Assembly (NCBI RefSeq): GCF_900187105.1
Contig: NZ_LT906482.1
Location: 248,001 to 312,000 of the forward strand
Source of the DNA: Eikenella corrodens
GTDB taxonomy: Bacteria > Pseudomonadota > Gammaproteobacteria > Burkholderiales > Neisseriaceae
Length of the DNA stretch: 64,000 nucleotides
Reading direction: 5' to 3'
The notes under the pieces are model-generated. The model saw only the letters and a program-made list of their open reading frames with translations, was not told the origin of the DNA and made no database searches. Of the stretch, positions 25,199-31,771 are shown one piece after another (the first letter of the stretch is position 1; each line of letters begins with the position of its first letter). A program made the position numbers and the translations under genes.

Positions 25199-27031
25199 AT
25201 GCCCGCCACCGCCTCCCCGCCCGCCATCCAAACCATCCGCTGGCCATCGAAAGAAGCCGCGCCGCAAGCCTTTCCCGAAAGGCAGGCGTTGATGCCGATT
25301 TGGGGCGGCGTGCCCGTGCCGATGCCGCAATGGCAGAAACTGTGGCAAAGCCAAATCGCCCATTCGCTCGACACCAACGGCCTGGCCTACCTCCACATCC
25401 CCTTCTGCGCCAACCACTGCGTGTTCTGCGGCTTTTATCGCAACGCCTGGAAAGAAGAACACGGCGGCGCATATGTGGACAAAGTCATCGAAGAGCTGGC
25501 CGCCGAAGCCGAACAACGCACCGGCAACGGCAAAATCCAAGCCGTGTATTTCGGCGGCGGCACGCCCACCGCGCTGGATACGCCCGACTTGGTGCGTCTC
25601 ATCCGCGCCTGCTACCAATACCTGCCGCTGGCCGACGACTGCGAATTCACCCTCGAAGGCCGCATGAGCCATTTCGGGCTCGACAAAGCCCGCGCCGCCG
25701 TCGAAGCAGGCGTGAACCGCATTTCTATCGGCATTCAAACCTTCAACACCGCCATCCGCCGCCGCCTCGGGCGCAAACACAGCGGCGAAGAAGCCTATGG
25801 CTACCTGAAAGAACTGTGCGGCCTCGACGCCGTGATTGTGGCCGACCTGATTTTCGGCCTGCCCGGCCAAACCGACGACATCTGGGCGCACGATATCGAA
25901 CGCGCCGCCGGCCTGCCACTGTCCGGCCTCGACACCTACGCCTTCAACTGCTACCCCTTCCTGCCCATCAACCGCATGATTGAAAAAGGTGCATTCCCGC
26001 CGCCGCTCGGCTTCGACGTGCAATCCCAACACTACGCCTACGCCGTGCGCGAACTCACTCGGCTCGGCTGGCAGCAAGTGAGCAACAACCATTTCGCCTA
26101 CCCCGGCCGCGGCGAGCGCAACCGCTACAACACCCTCGTCAAATCCAATATGCCCTGCCTCGCCTTCGGCTCCGGCGCAGGCGGCAACTTCGGCGGCTTC
26201 AGCTACCAAGTGCAGAGCGACCTCAAAGGCTACCTGAAAGCCCCGCCGGGCCAAAAAGCCCTCTCCTTCATGAGCCGCCACGGCAAACACAAAACCCTGC
26301 TCGGCCAAGTGCAGCACGACATCGAACTCGGCCGCATCGACACCGCCCTGTTTGCCGACAACGCCGAAGCGCAAACCCTGCTGCGCCAATGGCGGCAAGC
26401 CGATCTGCTAACCATTCACGAGGACGGCCAAGCCATCCTCAACACCAGCGGCCGCTATTGGTCGCCCACCCTCACCCGTAAACTCATGATGTCCCTCCCA
26501 CCTGACGAAAAGGAAAACACGATGCAAAAACTCTCCAGCGAACAACAAACCGTATTGCGCAACTCACTGGCCGAAAACCCCGGCCAAATCCTCGAAATGC
26601 TTGCCGGGCAACACCAATGCAGCTTTGAAGACGTCATCAACTGCCTGCCCGCCCAACTCATCAAAAAAACCGAAGGCAGCCGCTTTGTCGAAATCATGCA
26701 GGCGCTGGCCGGCTGGAACGAAGCCGTCACCTTCATCGCCCACACCCCCGACGTGATTGCCGAAGTGACCGGCAAAATCCCCAACGGCAAAGTCGGCCGC
26801 GGCTTCTACAACTTCGAACACGCCGAAGAAGGCGGCATCCACGGCCACATCTACTACGAAAACTGCGCCGCCATCTACCTGATCGAACGCCCCTTCATGG
26901 GCAAAGACACCGTGTCGCTCAACTTCGTGAACCGCAACGGCGGCGCCATGTTCAAAATCTTCGTCGGCCGCGACGAAGCCGGCGAACTCAAACAAAACCA
27001 AATCCAAGCCATGCGCGCCCTGTTCGCCTGA
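25199..27031 (+). CDS. fused anaerobic heme-degrading radical SAM enzyme (ChuW/HutW) and heme carrier (ChuX/HutX)
   Basis: This 610-residue frame joins two proteins that are normally separate. Residues 1 to about 440 match the coproporphyrinogen-oxidase-like radical SAM heme methyltransferase ChuW/HutW (anaerobilin synthase): HIPFCANHCVFCGFYRN holds the CxxxCxxC cluster motif, followed by VYFGGGTPTALD and the FGLPGQTDD motif. Residues 442-610 are a full-length HutX/ChuX heme-trafficking protein. The junction falls exactly on an ATG (26522) that still has its own AAGGA ribosome binding site. The start 25199 is chosen by homology; the frame is open upstream to 25100. A ChuY-like gene follows. 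Two eikDUS are read as GYLK. Confidence 0.9.
   Translation: MPATASPPAIQTIRWPSKEAAPQAFPERQALMPIWGGVPVPMPQWQKLWQSQIAHSLDTNGLAYLHIPFCANHCVFCGFYRNAWKEEHGGAYVDKVIEELAAEAEQRTGNGKIQAVYFGGGTPTALDTPDLVRLIRACYQYLPLADDCEFTLEGRMSHFGLDKARAAVEAGVNRISIGIQTFNTAIRRRLGRKHSGEEAYGYLKELCGLDAVIVADLIFGLPGQTDDIWAHDIERAAGLPLSGLDTYAFNCYPFLPINRMIEKGAFPPPLGFDVQSQHYAYAVRELTRLGWQQVSNNHFAYPGRGERNRYNTLVKSNMPCLAFGSGAGGNFGGFSYQVQSDLKGYLKAPPGQKALSFMSRHGKHKTLLGQVQHDIELGRIDTALFADNAEAQTLLRQWRQADLLTIHEDGQAILNTSGRYWSPTLTRKLMMSLPPDEKENTMQKLSSEQQTVLRNSLAENPGQILEMLAGQHQCSFEDVINCLPAQLIKKTEGSRFVEIMQALAGWNEAVTFIAHTPDVIAEVTGKIPNGKVGRGFYNFEHAEEGGIHGHIYYENCAAIYLIERPFMGKDTVSLNFVNRNGGAMFKIFVGRDEAGELKQNQIQAMRALFA
26510..26524 (+). promoter_or_regulatory. 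internal ribosome binding site and start for the HutX/ChuX part
   Basis: AAGGA (26510-26514) stands seven bases before an in-frame ATG (26522-26524), exactly where the HutX-like domain begins. A free HutX of 169 residues could therefore still be made beside the fusion protein. Confidence 0.55.
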
Positions 27032-27061
27032 ACCCGCGCCCAGCGCCCAAAGGCTACCTGA

Positions 27062-27122
27062 AAGCAGCCTGCACCCCAGAAATCAAAGTGCAGGCTGCCT
27101 GAAACATCAAAAGCAGCCTGAA
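27062..27122. repeat. cluster of non-Eikenella DUS dialects
   Basis: AAGCAGCCTGCA (27062-27073), AGGCTGCCTGAA (27092-27103) and AAGCAGCCTGAA (27111-27122) follow an ordinary eikDUS. The first equals a Kingella-type dialect and the second the Simonsiella-type dialect. A further AAGCAGCCTGCA lies at 27289-27300. Confidence 0.6.
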
Positions 27123-27177
27123 CATTTAACAAATATGGTTTCGGAGCACACCAGTAGCGGAAAAATAACCACCCAAT

Positions 27178-27210
27178 CCCCTCTCTCGTGGGAGAGGGTT
27201 AGGGAGAGGG
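27178..27210. repeat. CCCTCTC / GGGAGAGGG palindromic repeat
   Basis: CCCTCTCTCGTGGGAGAGGG forms a hairpin and is followed by TTAGGGAGAGGG. Similar pyrimidine-purine palindromes are scattered in many proteobacterial genomes between genes. It sits between the chuWX fusion and the chuY-like gene. Confidence 0.5.
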
Positions 27211-27329
27211 CAAAACCGCGCAACACAGCAACCCCCGTTTAAAACCGAACCCCGAAAACACCGCTTAAAGGCTACCTGAAAACCCAAAAAGCAGCCTGCA
27301 TCCATTCAACCCCAAACAGGAGCACCCCC

Positions 27330-27959
27330 ATGCTGATGATATTCGGCGCCAATTGCCCCAGCGGCCGCCAACTCATTCACCAATTAAGCCCCCTCGAACG
27401 CGAAACCGCCGTCGCCGCATTAAGGCTGCCCGAACAACAATCCGACGAATTTTTCGCCGACCACCACATCCGCACCACCGTTGCCGACGCACTTGACGCA
27501 GAAGCCGTCGCTCAAGCCGTGCAGCAATACCGGCCCGACACCGTCGTCAGCTTTGTCGGCGGCAAAAACGAACAAGGCATCCGCAGCGACGCCACCGGCA
27601 ACCTGCACATCATCCGCACCCTCGAACAGCACGCCCCAAAAGCCCGCCTCATCCTCGTCACCAGCATGGGTTGCGGCGAACAATACGAGCTGATGAGCGA
27701 TATGTTCAAACAAGCCCTGGGCGAAGCCGTGGCCGCCAAAACCGAAGCTGAAAACGCCCTGCGCCAAAGCCCCCTCGCCTGGACCATCCTGCGCCCCTGC
27801 GGCCTTGCCGACGGCGATGACACCGCCTACCAGCTGCACGAACAGCTCCCCGCCATCCCCCGCCAATACATGACCCGCACTGCCCTCGCCGCCGCAGTGC
27901 GCCAAATCATCGACGAAGACGGGCACGAGGGCAAAGCGTATTCGGTCACTTCTGAGTAG
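27330..27959 (+). CDS. NAD(P)-binding protein, ChuY-like (anaerobilin reductase family)
   Basis: The 209-residue protein is a small Rossmann-fold protein of the NAD(P)H-binding (NmrA/SDR-like) type. The N-terminus MLMIFGANCPSGRQLIHQL is the nucleotide-binding loop in a variant form, and LVTSMGCGEQYELM and WTILRPCGLADGDDT match the active-site and mid regions. In enterobacteria ChuY lies next to ChuW and ChuX and reduces the linear tetrapyrrole product of anaerobic heme cleavage. The same neighbours here make that role likely. CAGGAG precedes the ATG; a strong terminator follows. Confidence 0.8.
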   Translation: MLMIFGANCPSGRQLIHQLSPLERETAVAALRLPEQQSDEFFADHHIRTTVADALDAEAVAQAVQQYRPDTVVSFVGGKNEQGIRSDATGNLHIIRTLEQHAPKARLILVTSMGCGEQYELMSDMFKQALGEAVAAKTEAENALRQSPLAWTILRPCGLADGDDTAYQLHEQLPAIPRQYMTRTALAAAVRQIIDEDGHEGKAYSVTSE

Positions 27960-27983
27960 GATATTTCCGATAAGTACTCATAA

Positions 27984-28017
27984 AAATTAGGCAAACAATA
28001 AATTGTTTGCCTAATTT
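27984..28017 (+). terminator. intrinsic terminator after the chuY-like gene
   Basis: AAATTAGGCAAACAAT and its complement form a long stem with a minimal loop 25 bp after the stop codon, followed by an AT-rich stretch. It is symmetrical and may also stop the leftward gene ending at 28106. Confidence 0.8.
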
Positions 28018-28105
28018 ACGGTTTGAGCAGAGGACTACAGCATAATACCTATACCTAAATTTTCAGATAACCTACCACCCTCCACACTCCCAATACATTG
28101 TATGC

Positions 28106-28423
28106 TTAGTGACGGAAACTGCGGATTAAACCAGCCGCCCCACCAATTATACCGATAGTCGCAGCACCTGTTGTCAAGTTTTCACGTACTGCGTTATGAG
28201 CATTTGCACGTTTTTCACGTTCCAATGCCAATTCTTCCGAAACGTTCTGCCGCTGACGACGATGTTGGTCAAGCTGAGCACGGCTGATTTGTGCTGAATC
28301 ACGGTTGCGACCAGCGTTAATAGCAACATTATCATCCCCGATCGCATAATTACCTACTGAACCACTAGAAGCACAACCAGTCAAAGCAATAATCAACGCC
28401 AAAGGTAATGCAAACTTTTTCAT
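28106..28423 (-). CDS. small hypothetical lipoprotein
   Basis: The 105-residue product has a signal peptide ending in the lipobox IALTGCASS. The middle is a charged, Arg/Gln-rich helix (about 45-80, RAQLDQHRRQRQNVSEELALEREKR), and the C-terminus has a short hydrophobic, Gly-rich segment (GAATIGIIGGAAGL). No family is recognised. AGGAG lies just before the ATG. The gene and its neighbour at 28472 lie in AT-rich DNA, and the pair is probably co-transcribed. Confidence 0.7.
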   Translation of the reverse strand: MKKFALPLALIIALTGCASSGSVGNYAIGDDNVAINAGRNRDSAQISRAQLDQHRRQRQNVSEELALEREKRANAHNAVRENLTTGAATIGIIGGAAGLIRSFRH

Positions 28424-28471
28424 TTTTAAACTCCTAAAAGCATAAATAAAATAAACAAAACAGCATGATTA

Positions 28472-28720
28472 CTAGTGGAAATGATAGTAGATATGCCTAC
28501 TCCCTTGGTTGGCACGACGTCTAGCATTAGCCTCATCCATCAGCTCCTGCCGACGCTCATTACGTCGCTCTGCTCGTTCTGCACGCTCTGCCCGATCAAC
28601 AGCCCTAGCATCGGCTGCTATCTCGGCAGGCGACCGAGTGTCAACAAACTTCTGCTCACCATAGGCACAGCCACCTAGCAACATAGCCGTCGTTACCATC
28701 AACAACAATTGACTTCTCAT
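28472..28720 (-). CDS. very small hypothetical lipoprotein
   Basis: The 82-residue product has a signal peptide with lipobox MLLGGCAYG. The mature part is almost all charged helix with repeated RAERAERAERR and ends in a His/Tyr tail (HIYYHFH). AAGGAGGAG before the ATG is one of the strongest ribosome binding sites in the window. It lies 49 bp upstream of the lipoprotein gene ending at 28106, in the same direction. No function can be inferred. Confidence 0.65.
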   Translation of the reverse strand: MRSQLLLMVTTAMLLGGCAYGEQKFVDTRSPAEIAADARAVDRAERAERAERRNERRQELMDEANARRRANQGSRHIYYHFH

Positions 28721-28723
28721 AAC

Positions 28724-29210
28724 ACTCCTCCTTGTGTTTAAACAGGCCTCTAAAACTAGAATGTTTACTTAACCTTACCTCTTGCTTACATTGTAAATTT
28801 GAATATCTATATTTGCCAAAACATTGATATTACTGCATGTAATACCTAATTTATCTAGTTTAATAATCCGCCTACAGTTACTGATCAAACACAGTTTACA
28901 TACATATTTTTGAATATATCTTTACGATATAATCTTTTTCCTAAGATCCTGTATAACCATCTAACCCTTTGGATTTCCATATACCCAACAAGCTTAATAA
29001 TCAAATACCTCTTCCATATTCTGATTACATTTAAAATCAACCAAACTCATTCAACAAAAAACAGAAAGTAAATTAGCACTTAAACATATATGCAACACCT
29101 AAACTTCAACTTTTCAAGTGACCTTCCCTTCTTAATGGCCACCTAAAAAACTGGCACCAAAGAACCTAAAATAACCCTTTTTTTTAAACCATTATTCCTT
29201 TCTAATAAAC
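28724..29210. other. AT-rich intergenic region without a gene
   Basis: About 490 bases of strongly AT-rich sequence follow upstream of the small lipoprotein pair. I see no coding frame with a start signal. It contains a decayed eikDUS pair (TTTTCAAGTGACC near 29111-29123 and TGGCCACCTAAAAAA near 29136-29150). Confidence 0.6.
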
Positions 29211-29224
29211 TTGCCAACTCAAAA

Positions 29225-29253
29225 AGGCTACCTGATTTTTTCAGGTAGCCTCA
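29225..29253. terminator. eikDUS-pair terminator after ispD
   Basis: An eikDUS lacking its last bases (AGGCTACCTGA) and an intact reverse copy form a hairpin overlapping the end of the leftward ispD gene. Confidence 0.5.
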
Positions 29254-29948
29254 TCCTGCAACAGCAGCCGTGCAATCCTCTCGTCTGCCGGCCAAGTCAA
29301 TTTCAAATTGCGGCTGTCGCCCTGCACCAGCAGGGGCTGCAAACCCAGCCGCTCAACGGCGGAGGCCTCGTCGGTAATTTCTGCCGGATTGGCATCAGCC
29401 AGCGCCCGTTGCAGCAATGCGGCGGGGAATAACTGCGGGGTTTGTGCCTGCCACAAACCGCTTCGGCTCACTGTTTCGGCAATATGATTTTCGCCGTTGC
29501 CGCGCTTGAGCGTATCGGCCACGGGCAAAGCCAAAATGCCGCCAACCGAATGCTGCCCGGCTTCTTGCAACAGCCGCCACAAGGCTTCGGCCGGCAGGCA
29601 GCAGCGGGCGGCATCGTGCACCAGCACTTTGTCGTCCGGCCGAATCACGCCGTGTTTCAGCAGCGAATTCAGCCCGTTAAACACACTTTCAGCACGGCTC
29701 TCGCCGCCGCAATACAGCGTTCGCAGTTTGGCAGCCAAGTTTTCAGGTTGCCTCACTTCCTGTTCAAACCACGCATCATCCCGCGCCAACACCACGGCTA
29801 CCTGAACAATCTGCGGCTCGGCCAACAGGCGGCGCAGGGTGTGCTCCAGCACGGTGCGGCCGGCTATCTGCACGTATTGTTTGGGCAGGGCGGCACCGAA
29901 GCGGCTGCCCACGCCGGCCGCGGGCACGAGGGCGAAATAGCGGCTCAT
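29241..29948 (-). CDS. ispD: 2-C-methyl-D-erythritol 4-phosphate cytidylyltransferase
   Basis: The 235-residue enzyme makes CDP-methylerythritol in the MEP pathway for isoprenoids. The N-terminal ALVPAAGVGSRFGAALPKQYVQIAGRTVLEHTL is the CTP-binding motif with the key Arg and Lys. VLVHDAARCCLP and the C-terminal EASAVERLGLQPLLVQGDSRNLKLTWPADERIA match the family. The start overlaps the end of dnaQ by four bases (ATGA), so the two are co-translated. The stop lies inside a DUS hairpin. Confidence 0.95.
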   Translation of the reverse strand: MSRYFALVPAAGVGSRFGAALPKQYVQIAGRTVLEHTLRRLLAEPQIVQVAVVLARDDAWFEQEVRQPENLAAKLRTLYCGGESRAESVFNGLNSLLKHGVIRPDDKVLVHDAARCCLPAEALWRLLQEAGQHSVGGILALPVADTLKRGNGENHIAETVSRSGLWQAQTPQLFPAALLQRALADANPAEITDEASAVERLGLQPLLVQGDSRNLKLTWPADERIARLLLQDEAT

Positions 29949-30667
29949 GGCGTTTTCCGCCAGATGCTGCCGCCTTCGACTTTTTTGTCCAGTTCGTCCA
30001 GATAGGCTTCGTGAGCGGCATTCTCCTCGGCATTGGCGGCCAGCACTTTCAGCTGCGCTGGGCGCTCGGTAGGCGCGATTACCACGGCGGGCGCATCGGC
30101 TTCGGCGCTTTCTTCTTCGGCAAACTGGTCGGCCAAGCTGAATTGCGAGCGGGTCATGCCCAGATAAACTTCGCTCAGCAGTTCGCAGTCGATTAATGCG
30201 CCGTGGAATACGCGTTTGCTGCGATCGACTTCAAGGCGGGTACACAAGGCATCCAGCGAATTTTTCTGGCCGGGATACATGGCGCGCGCCATCACCAGCG
30301 TATCCACTACATTAGCAGTCAGCTCCTCCACACTCGGCAACCCGGCACGGCGGAATTCGGCGTTGAGAAAGCCCACATCGAACGGGGCGTTGTGGATAAC
30401 CAGCTCGGTGCCGGCAATAAAGTCGGCGATCTGCTGCCCGATTTCGGCAAACTTGGGCTTTCCTTCGAGCTGGTCTAGCGTAATGCCGTGCACTTTGGCG
30501 GCTTCTTCTGGAATATCGCGTTCGGGATGGACGTATAAATGCAGATAGTTGCCGGTGAGGCGGCGGTCGATCATTTCCAGACCGGCAAATTCGATGAGGC
30601 GGTCGTCACGGTCGTAGTAGAAACCGGTAGTTTCTGTATCAAGAATGATTTGGCGCAAATGTTTCAT
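29945..30667 (-). CDS. dnaQ: DNA polymerase III epsilon subunit (proofreading exonuclease)
   Basis: The 240-residue protein is the 3'-5' exonuclease of the replicase. DEDDh motifs are visible: ILDTETTGF (D10, E12), VIHNAPFDVGFLN, and HGALIDCELLSEVYL near residue 160. The C-terminal 60 residues, which bind the alpha subunit, are variable and rich in Ala and Glu. It is the first gene of a two-gene transcript with ispD. Confidence 0.95.
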   Translation of the reverse strand: MKHLRQIILDTETTGFYYDRDDRLIEFAGLEMIDRRLTGNYLHLYVHPERDIPEEAAKVHGITLDQLEGKPKFAEIGQQIADFIAGTELVIHNAPFDVGFLNAEFRRAGLPSVEELTANVVDTLVMARAMYPGQKNSLDALCTRLEVDRSKRVFHGALIDCELLSEVYLGMTRSQFSLADQFAEEESAEADAPAVVIAPTERPAQLKVLAANAEENAAHEAYLDELDKKVEGGSIWRKTP

Positions 30668-30902
30668 CAGGGCAGAGCTTTATAATGTTGGCAAACGGTC
30701 GGCATCTTACCCCATAGCGGATTAACTTTGAATCAGGATTGGCAGTCGTGCCAACGATGCGTTGATTTAGAGTGAGCTGACGGAAAATGCTAGAGTAGCT
30801 ATTGATAGGCAGATTTGGGTTTTATTACGTTGATTTAGCTTATCTTTCGAAAATTATAACATACCAAATTAACAAGATATTACATCATTTTAATATAATA
30901 AA

Positions 30903-30943
30903 AATAATTATCATTTGCTAATTCGGTTGTTTTTCGGTATGAT
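30903..30943 (+). promoter_or_regulatory. promoter with Fur-box-like sequence before a candidate sRNA
   Basis: TTGCTA (30915-30920), a 17-bp spacer and TATGAT (30938-30943) form a good sigma-70 promoter. The 12 bases directly before the -35 box, AATAATTATCAT, match 9 of 12 positions of two GATAAT Fur hexamers. Iron repression through Fur is therefore plausible. Confidence 0.55.
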
Positions 30944-30949
30944 GCATTC

Positions 30950-31084
30950 ACGTTCGGCAAAGCAAGGTTGCTCTGCCTTGTGCCGAACCGCCAAATTTCA
31001 ACATTCTGCCTGATGGCGGGATGCCCAATTTTGGTAGTGGTTTGTGTTCCTTTTGCGCCCCGCTTTTGTCGGGGCGATTTTTTA
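30950..31084 (+). ncRNA. candidate structured small RNA, possibly iron-regulated (NrrF-like)
   Basis: A transcript of about 135 nt is predicted from the promoter at 30915-30943 to a T-rich terminator at 31055-31084. It has three hairpins: GTTCGGCA (30952-30959) with TGCCGAAC (30981-30988), containing an inner CAAGG/CCTTG stem; CCGCCA (30988-30993) with TGGCGG (31014-31019); and the terminator. A single-stranded stretch rich in G and T (about 31024-31054) lies before the terminator. No protein frame with a ribosome binding site fits. By position and Fur-like box it could be the Eikenella counterpart of the neisserial sRNA NrrF; identity is not proven. Confidence 0.6.
31055..31084 (+). terminator. 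intrinsic terminator of the candidate sRNA
   Basis: CGCCCCG (31056-31062) and CGGGGCG (31070-31076) form a GC-only stem with a 7-nt loop, followed by A and six to seven T residues. The T-tract is on the plus strand only, so it does not belong to the leftward rlmH gene. Confidence 0.85.
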
Positions 31085-31105
31085 TGCGCGGTTTTCACCA
31101 AACTA

Positions 31106-31576
31106 TTACTCACGATGATACGGATGATTATGCAGAATCGACACCGCCCGATACAGCTGTTCGGTGAGCAACACGCGCACCATGCCGTGCGGCAGGGTAA
31201 GGCTGGAGAGGCGCAGCATCAGGCCGGCTTGTTGTTTGATGCGCTCGGTGAGCCCGTCTGCCCCGCCGATTACCATGTAAACATGCTGGCCGTTCTGCTG
31301 CCATTTTTTCAGGTAGCCTGCCAGCTCCTGCGAAGTGGGCGCAACACCGCGCTCGTCTAACACCACCAAAAACGCATCGGCCGGCATGGCTTCCAAGATG
31401 CGTTTTTCTTCCGCCGCCATGCCCTGCGCCGCATTCACGCCCGCGCCGCGCTTTTCCGGCTTGATTTCTTTCAAGGTGTATTTGATGTCGCGGCCGAAAC
31501 GTTTGGCGTATTCCTTCACAGCTTCGTCCACCCAACCGGGCATTTTGTTGCCCACGGCCAATACGGTGATGTTCAT
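31106..31576 (-). CDS. rlmH: 23S rRNA (pseudouridine1915-N3)-methyltransferase RlmH
   Basis: The 156-residue SPOUT-fold methyltransferase acts on helix 69 of 23S rRNA in assembled ribosomes. The start MNITVLAVGNKMPGWVDEAVKEYAKRF, the VVLDERG block, the VIGGADGL SAM-binding knot and the C-terminal LTLPHGMVRVLLTEQLYRAVSILHNHPYHRE are all canonical. An eikDUS at 31308-31319 is read in reverse as AGYLKKW. It is transcribed towards the candidate sRNA terminator. Confidence 0.96.
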   Translation of the reverse strand: MNITVLAVGNKMPGWVDEAVKEYAKRFGRDIKYTLKEIKPEKRGAGVNAAQGMAAEEKRILEAMPADAFLVVLDERGVAPTSQELAGYLKKWQQNGQHVYMVIGGADGLTERIKQQAGLMLRLSSLTLPHGMVRVLLTEQLYRAVSILHNHPYHRE

Positions 31577-31722
31577 GGTTTGCCTCGCTCCCGCCCTGCC
31601 CTGGCAGGATGGTTTTGTCTTTTCAATAACATTATTTTACAATGCGGCAGGCCGACTGATTCGGCTGGCCCGCAACGCTATTATTTTAAAACATTCAGCC
31701 GCCATCATTTAAACCAAATACA

Positions 31723-31762
31723 CAGGCTACCTGAAAAACCAAAACGGGTTTTCAGGTAGCCC
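31723..31762. terminator. eikDUS inverted pair before yihY
   Basis: Two eikDUS copies enclose AAACCAAAACGGGTTTT, itself partly palindromic. The right copy lies ten bases before the yihY ATG and could double as its ribosome binding sequence. Confidence 0.4.
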
Positions 31763-31771
31763 CAACACACC

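Noticed and set aside
25181-26398. Minus-strand open frame of 405 codons opposite the ChuW part
   Set aside because: Low-complexity His/Gly/Val-rich translation with no domain, fully antisense to a well-supported radical SAM gene.
28093-28105. Third copy of the ATACAA/TTGTAT operator (AATACATTGTAT)
   Set aside because: The half-sites overlap with a different spacing and it lies behind a gene rather than before one; probably chance in AT-rich DNA.
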